From Pleodorina starrii (taxonomy: Eukaryota; Chlorophyta; Chlorophyceae; Chlamydomonadales; Volvocaceae), in assembly GCA_030267565.1 (NCBI GenBank), contig BRXU01000016.1, positions 1,878,501 through 1,942,500 of the forward strand: a DNA stretch of 64,000 nucleotides, in the 5' to 3' direction. The notes under the pieces are model-generated. The model was not told where the DNA came from. It saw only the letters and a list, made by a program, of their open reading frames with translations, and did not search any database. Of the stretch, positions 13,076 to 24,569 are shown in pieces (the stretch's first letter is position 1; each line of letters begins with the position of its first letter). The translations under genes were made by a program, and so were the position numbers.

Positions 13076-16067
13076 CGGGAGGGCGTCAGCGAGCTCGGCG
13101 CTCGTCACGCAAGTCTCCACACGAGACTCCAGGGGGTCCTCTGCACGGCAGCTGCCGCAGCAGCCCTCCGCTGCAACCGACGAGGTGCCGCCGGGGAAGG
13201 AGGCCCTCAAGGACGGTCCGGAGGAGGAGGCCACTGCTGAGGCTGAGGTGGCGGCGGAAGCTGAGGCGAAGGCGGAAGCTGCGGCAGAGGCTGCGGCTGA
13301 GGCGAAGGCTGAGGCTGTGGCTGCGGCGAAGGCGGAAGCTAAGGCTGAGGCAGCGGCGAAGGCCGAGGCGAAGGCGGAGGCCGCAGAGCGAATGAAGGTG
13401 GAGGCGGAGGTGGAGGTGGAGGGCCACGCCGAGGTGATCTGCATTGTCCGCAGGTGCGCAGGGTGGGTGGGTGGGTGGGTGGGTGGCGAGGAGCTTGGAC
13501 ACGAAGCGTGTCGGGATGAGGAAGGGGACGGGGGTTGGCGGGGGCTGCAGACGGCGGACGACATGCTTGTACGACCAGGAGGTGGAATCTGCAAGAGCTG
13601 TAGCGCAATGCCGCCACCGCCGCCATCATCGAAAAGGGCGCCGAAGGGGCGCGCGCTGTGTCTTTGACTGACGAGACGCCACGCAGCCGCAGCAGCTGTT
13701 GCACGCACCTGACCTCCGCCCCCCGACTGTGACGCCGCCCTGACGCAGGCTGCCGCCCTCGCCCTCAACCTCTGAGTCGGACGCGAAGCGCAACAGGGAC
13801 GCCGCAGATGCAGCAGCGGTACCGGCACCGGCACCAGCACCCACACCAGCGTCCTCTGGCAGCACCAGCAGCACTGCCTCCCTTTCATCCGACCTGCCGC
13901 CACACAGCCCAGTGCTCACCAGCGGCGGCAGCAGTGGCTCGGCCCCGCGGGCGCCGCCCACTCCACAGCAGCAGCGGCCCTCCAGTGAGCACAGCGAGAC
14001 CCACCTCAGCCACGAGGACCGCCAATCAGATTGCGGCGACGACCCGCGGGGCGCCGCCGGTGCCGACGCTGCCGGGGAGGAGCCCAGCGGCAGCGCCAGC
14101 GGCGGGCCGGGCACGGCGGCGGCGCGCGCGCTGCTGTTCCCTCTGGCAGGCTCCGCCGATGGCAGCGGCGGCGGCGCCGGCAGCGGCACCGCCGACGGCA
14201 GCGGCACCGCCGACGGCAGCGGCGGCGGCGGCAGCGACAGCGGAGGCAGCGGCAGCGGCAGCGGAGGCAGCGGCAGCGGCGCCTCCAGATCGCTGGCTCA
14301 GCTGCTGCTGCAGGTTGCGGAGGAGGAGGAGGGCGGCTGCGTGGATCGGGCTGTGGAGTCGCCGATAGTCAAGCTCGCGTCGCATGCGTTGGAAGAGGGC
14401 GACGAGGAGGAGGGCGACGAGAAGGTGGAGGTGAAAGAGGGGGAGCAAGGAGAAGAAGGCCAAAGTGGGCGCGAGTCGGCTGAGACCAAGGCGACGGCGG
14501 CGGCGGCGGCGGTGGTGGTGGCAGCGCCAGCGGCGCCGAGAGTGGCAGGAGCGGCTGCTGGGGCTCCGGCGCGGAAACCGCCCATCTGGCACAAGCTGCT
14601 GCCGTTGCCTGCCGCCGCGTCGGCCCCTGCCGTCCCTTACACCCCTGCCATCGCCTTTGGTTCTGCCGCTGGCGGCGCTGCCGGGGACGGTCGCGCGGCT
14701 CCGGCGCCGGGCGGCCACGCGCCGCGGCGGTCGCGCTTCGTGACCGAGTTGCTGCGCTGCAGCGTCGACGGCTGCAGCAGCCTGGGCGCGTCCTTCTCCG
14801 CCGCGGACTTTTGGTCGGTGCAGTACAACTTTGCGTTCGATCCGGAGTAAGTGCGGGCGCGATGGGCGCGGGATGGGGGCGGGAGGGGAGGAGAGGGGAG
14901 GGGACAGACTGGTTGTCGTTGTTGTTGCCGTTGGGCGATGTTGGTTGGGCGATGTTGTTTTGGCGATGTTGCAGTCTACAGGGGCCGTTCCAAGCTGCAG
15001 GGGGCCCGCGGGAGGGGCGAGGTGAGCTACAAGCCAGCAGCGGCGGCTTGCGTGGAAGCTGCCCAACGTCTCCGGCTACGACGGGTAAAAAGGGTGTATT
15101 ACACCGTACTGCTTGTCTTGGACACACTCGGGCGGCCCGCGGCGGCATCTCTTCAGTTTGGGGCCCGGTACATGACGCCTGTGTGTGTGGGGGGGGGGCC
15201 TTGTAAACCGTCCCTGCTCCCTGGGCTCACTGCTCCACCTTTGGGCACTGCCCCCAGTCCATCTCCGGGCAGCCGCTATATGGGCCCCCTACGATACGGT
15301 ACCTGCATCTATCTGACCCGGCTACCCCGCCCCTCCATGAGGGTGGGGGCCCTGCCCTGCACTCCTCGCCCTCATCCTTAGCCACCGCCCGTGCTACCTA
15401 TCCCCTGGGTGTATGTGCTTATGTATGGGTGTGTATGTCAGCCCTTCGTTCCAGCTCTTCGCCTCCCTGCGCATGTGGCGCTGTGCTTTGGCCCTGGAGG
15501 AGGACGGGGCTTACCCTGCCGCCCGCTCGTCATCGCGCAGGCTGACCCCTCACACACTCCCCCCGGTTGGTCCCCTCGTGACTTCATTTTGGACTGCTGT
15601 CATACTCTCACACTCTCACTCTACCCCCCCTGCTTCGGTGCGCTCCCGATCCTATCCGATGCATGACCTGCATGCATGACCATGCGTGCGTGCATGCATG
15701 CATGATCCGATGCATGATCCGATGCATGATCCGATGCATGCGTGCATGATCATGCAGGCCATCCGAGGACTCGGCCTCCGCCTCGGACAGCGGCGGCACG
15801 ACGAGCGGCACCAGCCACAACGCCAGCGATGATGATGATGAAGATTACGGTGACGTCGACATCGACATCGACATCGAAGACGACATCGACATGGGGGATG
15901 ACGACATCGAGGATGACGGCGATGACGGGGACAGGGACGAGGAGCCGCTGAGACCCGTGGCGCCGACATTGGCCACAGCCCTGACCTGGCTGTCGCGCAA
16001 CGGAGGGCCCGATGCGCCCGCCGGCGAGGGGCCCACCGCCCCTGCCCCAACGGGGGGCCTGATGTGA
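10692..16067 (+). CDS. Large low-complexity protein of unknown function
   Basis: Probable exons are 10692-13453, 13749-14846, one starting at 15442 whose 3' end I could not fix, and 15758-16067. The joins 13453/13749 (phase 2) and 14846/15442 (phase 2; reads FAFDPDPSFQLFASLRMWR) keep the frame. The start MAVSVFRSPLMSIHESDDDE has a good context. The first exon is mostly Pro/Ser/Ala repeats, Ser and Ala runs, two related Cys-containing blocks and a long Ala-Glu-Lys helical repeat. A better-looking folded part is near RFVTELLRCSVDGC and FWSVQYNFAF in exon 2. The last exon is very acidic (DIDIDIEDDIDMGDDDIEDD). I do not recognise the family. Long frames are also open on the opposite strand (10580-12553, 12557-13903), so the first exon is less sure than the rest. 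Confidence 0.5.
11051..11185 (+). repeat. 27-bp tandem repeat, five copies, in coding sequence
   Basis: The unit encodes SPSALAAPS on the + strand. The copies differ by one or two bases, so the array is young. Confidence 0.9.
12057..12749 (+). repeat. Two diverged ~114-bp direct repeats (12057-12170 and 12636-12749)
   Basis: Both copies encode LTCACWEAGIC, then PCSIPGLC, then AGLF on the + strand. They are nearly identical in the first 65 bases and diverge after that. They are the only Cys-rich blocks in an otherwise Ser/Pro/Ala-rich region. Confidence 0.85.
15661..15756. repeat. Palindromic gatgcatgatcc tandem repeat next to the last acceptor
   Basis: Three or more 12-bp units, each rich in the self-complementary gcatgc/atgcat, fill the end of the intron and abut the acceptor at 15756-15757. 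Confidence 0.85.
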
Positions 16068-16499
16068 GGCATGGGGTGCTGTCGGGCTGAATTTGGCCCA
16101 AACATGCGCGCTACGTAGTTCGGGTGATGTCTTTCTCTCTTTGACATCTCGGATACTTCTCTAAGTAAGTACCACGCAACAGCAGCAGGCAACAGCAAGT
16201 GGGCTCGATGTGAGGCACGCCGTGGCCTCCCAAATCATAATGCAGGTATGCATTCGCCCTCGTCGCGCATTTGTAGAAACCAGATTGAATTCAAGCGAGG
16301 CCGAATAAACCGGACGGGGTTGGATGGCTGGGTGAACGATGTCCAGGCGCTCCTGGAGCCTGATGTGCCCTAGTCCCGAATGTTTTGGGGCCTGTAGATC
16401 CGATAAGAGCACGAGACCGCGTTTTTGCGCTGAAAGGCAGATGGGCACGTGGAGAGAGTTTTGGTGCGGCCGGCGGAGAGTTTGGGGACTGCGAGCTTG

Positions 16500-16607
16500 C
16501 CGGGGCAGGCGGGGTAAAAAGAAGATACCACAGCGGAGACGGAGACGACGTTAGCGAACGGACCCAGAACCCGGCAATACTTACCGAACATACCGGGGCA
16601 GGCGGGG
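16500..16607 (-). repeat. Dispersed short repeat, copy with flanking direct repeats
   Basis: The core is gtaaaaagaagatacc, cagcggagacggagacg, gttagcgaacggaccc, then a ggcaatac segment. It is bounded by perfect 15-bp direct repeats, ccggggcaggcgggg, at 16500-16514 and 16593-16607. Relatives lie at 33-80, 24886-24945, 56480-56512 and 58939-59030, with a weak one at 196-232. The strand is given as minus because the minus orientation provides splice-like signals in the copies inside genes. Confidence 0.75.
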
Positions 16608-17034
16608 GAGGGACGGGGCTTTGAGGGTTGGCGGAGGGTTGGCGGAACGTTGGCCGTGTGGGTGCAGGGGCCTAATCCGCTGTCTGCTAGCTGGTAACGC
16701 AGTAAGGGGACCAGTGCAGTGCAGTGCAATGCGCGATGATGCGACAAGAGGAGTAACAGGAGCTTATGAGAGCGGTCCACCAAGCTATGGACGCCATTTT
16801 GCGTTTTTGCCGTCTTGCCGCGTCTTACAGGTGTGCGGCTTTCCCGCGCACCGAGACCGAAATTTTTAAAAGATCCGCCGGAACGCGCCCGATTGTCGAA
16901 CTGAATGTGGGCGCAGACGAGATTTGGGGGGCTGTGATGCCAATATTTTTTATACCGAGACCATACGGACATATATAACCGCTGAAACATGCGGTCTGCG
17001 AAAAGTGCTTGTGCCGGCGGAAAACTATGGAAGA

Positions 17035-17039
17035 TGTAA
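17035..17039 (+). terminator. Candidate TGTAA poly(A) signal for the 10692-16067 gene
   Basis: First + strand TGTAA after the stop at 16067, about 970 bases downstream. Confidence 0.3.
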
Positions 17040-18101
17040 CTCAGGACAGGGGGGAAAAGGGCGGAGGGCGGAGAGGGCTGACGGGTGATGGTGTTGTTCC
17101 CGAATGGAGGGGACAGGATTTGCCCTCGGCAAGAGGCTCGTTACGGTTGTTGGTCGCTCTGTGCAAAACAACAATATACCCGCTTTGTGCCGGTTTGCGG
17201 TTGATTATCGCGCCGGTCAAGCGGCTTCGAAGCGGTCTGGAACGGAAAGGACGGACCAGTAAGAATCATGTCATGTGTGGCTCGTACCGTAAATCGACTG
17301 CCAAAGACGCGCCAAAGCGCACTGTCGTACATATGCCGTACTTATGATCCCCGTCACAACGGCGGTCGCGCACCCAATGTAATTGTCACCACGCTTTACC
17401 CCACCAACCAACCACCAACCTTTGGCCTGCGCCATCTTGTGTTCTGTTTCGGGGGTGGTCAACTTCGTCGGTTGGCTCGGTGTTGTACGTCTTCCTGTCG
17501 CCTGTGGGGTAATCGGGCTAGTGACTTCTGTGGGCTGCTTCTCGACCCAATCGGGAAGCACCGCGGCCATTGCAAACCGGTCTCTCTCTCTCTCTCGCGC
17601 GCGCGCGCGCCCCGAGAGAGCACCAGCCATTCCCCACGCGCCCAGGTGACATCAGCAAAAGCAACACACCCCCAAGCGAGCGCCGACCGGCCTTCTTATC
17701 CAACAAACCGGCCACGCCATCCATCTCTTGCAGAGTCCGCGTAATACCGTATTTCCGAAGGGACCTCAGAGCGCAGCCGCCCACCCCCGGCCCGCACCGG
17801 CACACGACGGCCCATACGTGCACCGCTCCTTGCACACAGTACGGTACCCGACCAGACACCCAACGGACCAGCACCCAACGGACCAGCGGCGGCCTCGGGG
17901 GAACCCACACGTTGGGTCGCTGCGGGCGACTGCGAGGGGCGCCCCAGCAAGCAGCAGTCGTCCGCACGCCGACGACTTTCGCGAGGAGGAGGGGGCGGAG
18001 GGGGAGGAGCAGCCACCTCGCAAGGGTCAAATCAACAACAACCTGGGGCCCCAGCTTCCCAGCGACCTTCAGCTGCCCGGGTACACAAACACAGACACAA
18101 C

Positions 18102-18152
18102 TACACAAACATATAACACAATTACACAAACATATAACACAATTACACACAC
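18102..18152. repeat. 21-bp tandem repeat
   Basis: Two perfect copies and a partial third of tacacaaacatataacac plus aat, in an intergenic stretch. Confidence 0.9.
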
Positions 18153-19115
18153 ATGCTGGTGTGTCGTGCTCATTGCCCATCTGCGGTGTCCCAACCGCGA
18201 GGACTGCCGGGGCCCCCACCGGCCCCCCCCCCCCAGCACGTAAGTGACCCCACCCCACCCCGCACGTCAGTCTTCTCAATCTCCCAGCATTGATTTACCT
18301 AATCTACGGTACCTCGCTCGAATGAAAAAAGAGTGACAGAACGACAGCTCCCACGCGCGGAAACCCCCCTCAGACCCCGAGACAGAATCGCAAGCGCCCG
18401 ATGGACGGATGGGTGGGTGGGCGCAGCACCAACAACTCGACAGCGCGCAGTGGCCACTGGGTGCGCTATAAATGCATGCACGGCGTCGCGGTGCGATGTG
18501 AGGGGTCACCGGAATGTTAGCAAAAGGCGGCAGGCGGCCACCCAATTAGCATAGCCGCAGACTCACGTCGCGACGCGCCGCAGCCGCCGCTGCCGCCGCT
18601 GCCGCCGTCACGGTCGGATGGCCTCCTTCCGCTGCCGCACGCCACTTCCGGTGGGGCGGGAACCCAACCGAGTAGCGCGCTGCATGCACACACGCACGCA
18701 GGCACACAAATATACACACGCGCGCGCGCCCCCTGCGTTGTGCGTCGTTCCCGCCAACCAACGCCCCGGGGATAGCTAGCCCGGGATTGTCGCACGGCCC
18801 GTTGCGCCTCTTTTTTGCCATCCCCCCGCCCCCTCCCACACACACACCCGCTGCTGCAAATACGGTATAGCCATTGTCCCATTGTCCAATTGTCCCGTTA
18901 AATCATTCGCCATGCATGGAAGGGACCTAGAAATACCCAGGGTGCCATTGACATTGAATTACTTCCCCACTTCCGTGCGGGCAGGCAGGCAGGCAGGCAG
19001 GCAGGTTCGCCCCCGAGGACGGCACAAATACCGAACTTATGAAATACAACAATAAAAATCGTAACGCGTGTAGCCCTTAACACATACAGCCACGGTCCCT
19101 CTCCAATAACTGCCC

Positions 19116-19120
19116 TTACA
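19116..19120 (-). terminator. TGTAA poly(A) signal of the lipase gene
   Basis: On the minus strand TGTAA lies 325 bases after the lipase stop codon, a normal distance for this group of algae. Confidence 0.6.
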
Positions 19121-19444
19121 TGATCACTCCCACAGCTACAGCTAGCTGGCTATCCAACCCCAACCCCGCCTCCCTATTGGCTACCCCGCCGCCCCTTTGC
19201 TGGCAATGAACCAGAGCAACCAGACGAAAGCAATGAAACAATAATAATCTGGACCAACAAGGAATACATAGGCGCGCATCCAGCCAGCCAGGGGGGCACA
19301 ACGTCGCTGCGCCGTCATCACCGGGAGCTGACCGACTGCTGCTCCGCCCCCCGCCCCCCATGCAGATGCAGCCAAGAGCGTGCGCGCAAGCAGTGTGGGT
19401 ATGTGTGTGGGTGTGTGTGCGAGAGATAGAGAGGAGGACATCCG

Positions 19445-22352
19445 TCATGCCCACACCATGCACTCCTCCAGCGTATAGTGCAGCGCGTCGCGGCAGTGCA
19501 GGAACAGCCGGTTCCACACAATGATGGCCGAGTGGGCGTGGAGGGCGCTGCACGTGTCCACGTGCACGCGCCGGACAGCCAGCGTCGCCAGCCTCGAAGC
19601 AAGCCACTCCTGCGGGCAGGCGCGCGGGTGGGCGGGCGGTGGAATAAGGCCAGGGGCGGGACGTGGGCGCAATGTATGGCAACACGTCGGGAAACACGAC
19701 GCGAGAAAACTCGCATGGCTGACGGCGCGGCACGATGTAGCGCTACCGGTCGTCTGCTGTCGTGCCGACAGCGCTTGCCTTGCCTAGTGCGGCGGGGATG
19801 AGCGAGAGAGCGAGGCCCCGTCTTTCGCCGTGAAACCCTCTCCAATCCTCTCCTATCCTCTCCGATCCTCTCCGCTTTCCATTCCCCGCTCGAGCGCACG
19901 CTCGAGACCTTACCTGCACGCCTTGCTTGTCGGTCGCGGGCGGCAGCCCCTCAAACACCTCCTGCTGCCCCCCCGGGTGCTCCGGGTGCCGCTTGAGCGG
20001 CAGTCGGTCCTCTCCTCCTCCTCCTGTTGTTGGAGAGGAAGCCACCGACGGACCCTTCCCCCCGGTGACGGCGGAAGATGCAACGCCCGCCCCGCCGCCG
20101 CCACCGCCGCCACCGCCGCCACCACCACCAGTCTCCACATCCACCACAAACGCGCGGCCCTGCTGTGGCTCCTTCTGCAAATGCTGCTGCTTCGTGCGCT
20201 GCTGCTGAGGGCTGGCGGCCGGAGAGGACGAGCAGGAGCTGCCGCCGCAGCCGCCGCCTCCCCAGCTGTCGTACACCTGCCGCAGCGCCGATTCGGCCGC
20301 CGCCGTCGCCGCGCTTCGGCGGTGCAACCAGCCCTGCAGCAGCAGCGCCAGTCCCACCAGAGGCAGCAGGGGCGACAGCAGCGCCGCCGCCGCGATCACA
20401 AGGCCCAGCAGGAACACGCCACGCAGCGGTCGGCGGAGGGGGCCGCCGCTGCCGCCGCCGCCGGCGGCGGTGGCGGCGGCGGGATCCGCGGTCGTTTCCC
20501 CGGGTTTCCTCGGCCGAATGATGGAGGGGTAGAGGGGGTCCAGCAGCGCAATCGACTGCTCGAAGCCGCGGGCGGGGTACGGGTCGTCGAGCTGCATGGC
20601 GGCCGAGTAAAACGACACGATCCTGCAAATGGCGTACGACAAGCGCCGTACGCAGCACGGCCGGGAGCAGCAGCAGCGGTGGCAGCAGCAGGGCCGCGCC
20701 GCGCCGAGCGTGCAGGTAAGAAACCGGCGACCAAATGCTCACTCAATCACTCAATCACGCACGCACGCATTCAAGCACGCACGCACGCACGCACGCACTC
20801 AATCACGCACTCAATTACGCACTCAATCACGCACTCACTCGCTCACTCACCTGTCGAGGCGCGCATTCGCCATCGCCACAACGCTTCGAAAGCTGCGCAA
20901 CGCGGCCATGAAGGGCAGGCCGGGGGCGGTCAGCACGCACAGCAGCGGCGGGCCCCAGGGGGTGCAGTCCGACAGAAACAGCTGCGCGCCCGTGCGGGAG
21001 AGCGCCGTCGGCACGGTCGCGTTCACGAGTCGCGCCAGGGCCTCGCCGGGGCAGCGGCGCCAGGAACCCAGGTGCGGCGTCGCCTGTGCACCAGGTGATA
21101 CGACATCGTAGACGGTCATGGCAACGGTAACAGTAACGGTAACGGTAACTGTGAGAGCTGGTTAGGGTGAGGTGTGACGGCGATGCAGAGCCATGTGCGT
21201 GGCGCCGCCCACACAGCCGCTTCGTTCGGTGGTGCGCGTGTGCCCGAATCGCCTGCACCCTCCATAAGCATCTTCCCGAAAGGCGCGCATTGCATAGCGA
21301 TACAGGGGTGGACGCTGACAGCTCGTGCCAAAACCCAAAGCCCCTGCTCGCGGGCAGATCCACCCACCAGCCACCACCCACCACCCACCACGGTCACGAA
21401 GTTCAGGGGGGCGACTTGGTCGAAGTAACCCTCGGAGAACAGCCTGACGGGATGGATGCAGCGGATGAGGCATCAGGGGACAAAATGGCCTCGTGAAGGG
21501 CACACGCGGAGGCATGCGCGCTGGAGGATTGGGGGCGGGGGGATGGGGGGCGGGGGTGTGTGTGCGTACGCGTCTGCCCTCGCGTCGCCACAGGGGCAAT
21601 GGGGCGGTGGCGATGACGACGAAAACCCCTTAGTTATGGGGCCATGACAAGAATGAGGCAGGGCCAAGGGCCGATTGCTAAACAGCCGAGCCAGAACTTG
21701 CGCGCCGGTGCTGCTCCCCCCGGCCGGGTTTCATTCATTCCCACGGCGGCACGGGAGCACCAGCAGCGGGCAATTCCGCTTCCGTCCGGGGGCCGCCGGT
21801 TTATGGAAACATCGCGTCGCCCGAGAGAAAAAGGCGATCGGATTCAGAGCCAAGGAAGGGGAGGCCTTGTACGCACCTGCCGGCGGCGTAGCGGGCAATT
21901 AATCCGCCGGCACTGTAGCCGATGAAGCTGATGTGAGTAGGGGGCGTGCCCTGGTGGACCAAACTGTCATGCGTGCTCTTGACGGCTTCAAAAAGGCGCT
22001 CGCCACATACGTCGATGCCATCGTGGTTCACGAACTGTCGTGGAGCAGGGGCGGTCCGCACTCAGCAATCGCGGGACGGTTGTTGCGAAGGTCCATGTAA
22101 AGGTACATTACTTGCCTTCACGTTGCCAGCATAATTTAAAACGAAGCCTGTGCTTCCAAGACGCTGGGATATTAGACTGGCGAGGTAACGCATGTTGTGC
22201 CAGCTGCCCCATAGCCCATGTTGGAGCACTACCAGGTGCATCCTGGGCGCCCTGGGCTTGCCACCTTCTAAACATGTATAATTTATCGCATATTGATATG
22301 ACGTCGACCTACTACTGTCTAACGAAGTCAAAGGTTCCTCGGTACTCCACAT
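19445..22352 (-). CDS. ROG1/DUF676-type lipase (alpha/beta hydrolase) with membrane insertion
   Basis: Exons on the minus strand: 22352-22122, 22034-21877, 21443-21392, 21083-20851, 20622-19914, 19609-19445; 515 residues, all phases consistent. It begins the fold with HLVVLQHGLWGSWHNMRYL (about residues 39-57). Next come GIDVCGERLFE, the nucleophile elbow ISFIGYSAGG (Ser about 118), NFVTATPHLG and LRSFRSVVAMANARLDRIV, all typical of the DUF676 putative lipases (yeast ROG1, plant and animal relatives). Family members act on lipid esters at membranes; the substrate here is unknown. Residues about 265-460 are an insertion with a hydrophobic hairpin (294-322) and Gly runs, after which the conserved end ALHAHSAIIVWNRLF returns. 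The frame is open upstream to 22661, so a longer N-terminus is possible. It lies downstream of the copper-transporter gene on the same strand. Confidence 0.8.
20741..20850. repeat. Degenerate cactcaatcacgc tandem repeat in lipase intron
   Basis: Runs of cgcacgcac and cactcaatcac fill the intron between exons 21083-20851 and 20622-19914. Confidence 0.85.
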
Positions 22353-24569
22353 CGGGTTTCGGGGCTTCGCACTTAACTCTTCAAAGCGCCAAAATGAGCC
22401 CAACAACACCGCGGGACTCCTGTGCCAGCCCCATATGACCTCATAAAACGAGCATGTACACGTAAAACCGGCAGCACAGTGCCGGAAACCGCCTAAACTG
22501 CTTACGGTACGAGGCTGTACGAACGAGGCTCGGGACACATACGGTAGGAGTCGCAAGTCCGCTTGAGCCCTGGGGCGGTCGATGGTGCAGAGCCAACCAA
22601 CAGTCACGGCCCGAAAACCTGAAAGAAAAAGGACACCTCTAAGCTCCGCCGTCAGGTACAACAGCGGTTTGGGATCGGCGTGGGCGAGTGGCGCGGTTCC
22701 TGCTGCAGAGGGGCTGCGATTGGCGCGGTTGGCATTTGAGCGCGGTAGGGAACGGAGGAGAGCTTATGCTGGTTTCTCCGGAAGCACACCACCGTAAACC
22801 ACTCGCATTCCCATGCCACTCCCCGGACCTGCTGGCATGCTTCCATCGTTGTACATTGGCCCCTTGGCCACTCCTCCCAGAGTGGCCAAGGGGACTTCAC
22901 CGTCACCGCCTGTCCCGGCTTCCTAGAGAGTTTGACCAAGCCTTTGGAGGTGATGCGCGTTGGACGGACGGGGGGAGTCAGCCGTGCGCGGTCAGCTGCG
23001 TGGGGCGCTTAGTGAACACTGATCCCATGTGGGTCATACGGATGAGGGCGGCCCGACCCCTCGCCTCCGCCGTTGCAGCCCCTCCGGGATAGGAAGCGCT
23101 GCGCTGTCGCGCAGCTATGGAACTGCGGCAGGGGCCTGGCTGGGGGTGCGTTGCGTACTTCGTTCCAAAAAAAGGCCGGTAAATGAAAGGAGCGCGTATC
23201 GCAGGTTCGCAGCCCTGCACGGGGGCGGGAGGGAAGCTGATGCGGCACGGCAGGTCACCGCTGAACCGCAGTGCGGCGGTGCGGGGCTGAGGGATGCCGG
23301 TAGGTGGAACAGACTCGGGGTTCGGACGAGCCAACGGAACGCGGGACGCACCAGGTCAGCACTCAGCAGGTATTCAAGAGGGCCCAGGCGGTGGTCCGGG
23401 CAGTGGCCCGGGCAGCGCCAGGGCACGGCGCCTGCCCTCGCGCCGCAGCTTCGGCACAGGGCCACCGAGTGCGGGGTCCCTCAGTGCGAGTTCTGCAGCC
23501 CTGGCCAGCGATATGGCAAACCCATCCACACCTTAACTTAGGCGGTGCCAACGCGAAAGGGTCCTCTTCTTCCCCACTTTCGGCACCGCGCCGCCGGGTC
23601 CCGAACAGCCGGGTGCGTCGACGCCTGCCCTGCCTCACACCCCCTTCCCTCCCTTCCCGTCCCCCGCCCCTTGACCCCCGAGGGTCACGGACACGGACAC
23701 GAAATGGAAAGTGCCTTCCCAGAAGATGGCGCCTTCCCGGGTCTGCGCAGTCCGACTGGACGCCCACATACCGGTACGACAGGTCGCGTGTCAAATTCAC
23801 TCCAGCCATCCTGCGACGTGCGAGGTTCTACCCTAGGTTTTGACCTGGTGAATTGTCTCTACGACGCGAGCCGCTCGGGCGTCGGGGCCCAGAGAGTCCT
23901 GGCAGCCCGCCCCGCCCCGGCCCAGGCGGCGCTCTAAAGCCTGACCCGCCCAACCGCCCCCGAAAGGAGTTTACTCTCTTGTAGATATCTTCGTTCGACC
24001 GGTGCAGACGTGCACGCATTCGTTCGTTGAATAGCTCCCCTGACATGTGCAGACATACATACACGGAAAGCGGACTAGTAACACACAACACAACACAACA
24101 CAAGACACAACACAACAAACAATTTATCATCTATCCCATGCAGTTTCGACTTTGAACAATCGATAATTGAAACTCTCTCAGTGTTCCAAAAACAGTCAAC
24201 GAAAGCCCGGCCCACCCATGTCCAGCCACCGTCCGAGCCACAGCGCCCCCCCATAAAATCCCGCAAATAGCCCAAATGCGCAACGAACCCCCCAGCCAAG
24301 TTCCTCAGCTGCCACAACCCTAAGCCCCACTCGGCGGGGCCCTAATCAGACCCAACCCAACATTGGCGGGGTGAAACATGAAACCGTCATCTCACGGTCA
24401 CCACGCAACGAACGACGCGAACGACGTGTCTTCGTAACCTTCCCATCTAGCCAGTTGCCCGTTTGCGCTCCGGAACCGCTTATGCTCCCAGCGCCGACCG
24501 CTGCCACCGCTGCCATCGCGAGTTGACTTTTGCGGATCACGAGGCGGGTCCTTGGCTCCTATCCCAGCT
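22353..24569. other. Intergenic region between lipase and copper transporter
   Basis: About 2.2 kb. The first 300 bases may be extra coding sequence or 5' UTR of the lipase. I found no TGTAA on the minus strand for the transporter gene here, so its 3' end is undefined. It contains a perfect hairpin (22860-22893) and an acacaaca repeat (24081-24120). No gene is supported. Confidence 0.5.
22860..22893. other. Perfect 14-bp inverted repeat with 6-base loop
   Basis: Arms ccccttggccactc (22860-22873) and gagtggccaagggg (22880-22893) pair without a mismatch. Confidence 0.85.

Larger units (their letters stand above)
16068..19115. other. Intergenic region between convergent genes
   Basis: Three kilobases separate the + gene ending at 16067 from the - gene ending at 19445. 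It holds a dispersed repeat (16500-16607), a GC-alternating run near 17590-17612, and a 21-bp tandem repeat (18102-18152). A + frame around 17920-18080 (HADDFREEEGAEGEEQPPRK and on) ends near a possible donor and looks mildly coding, but I could not assemble a gene from it. Confidence 0.45.

Noticed and set aside
15661..15756. Short regular repeats that could suggest a CRISPR array
   Set aside because: Units are contiguous without spacers, and the DNA is eukaryotic.
17570..18247. + strand frame with an acidic segment
   Set aside because: Not called as a gene: no start, partner exon or domain could be supported, and low-complexity repeats interrupt it.
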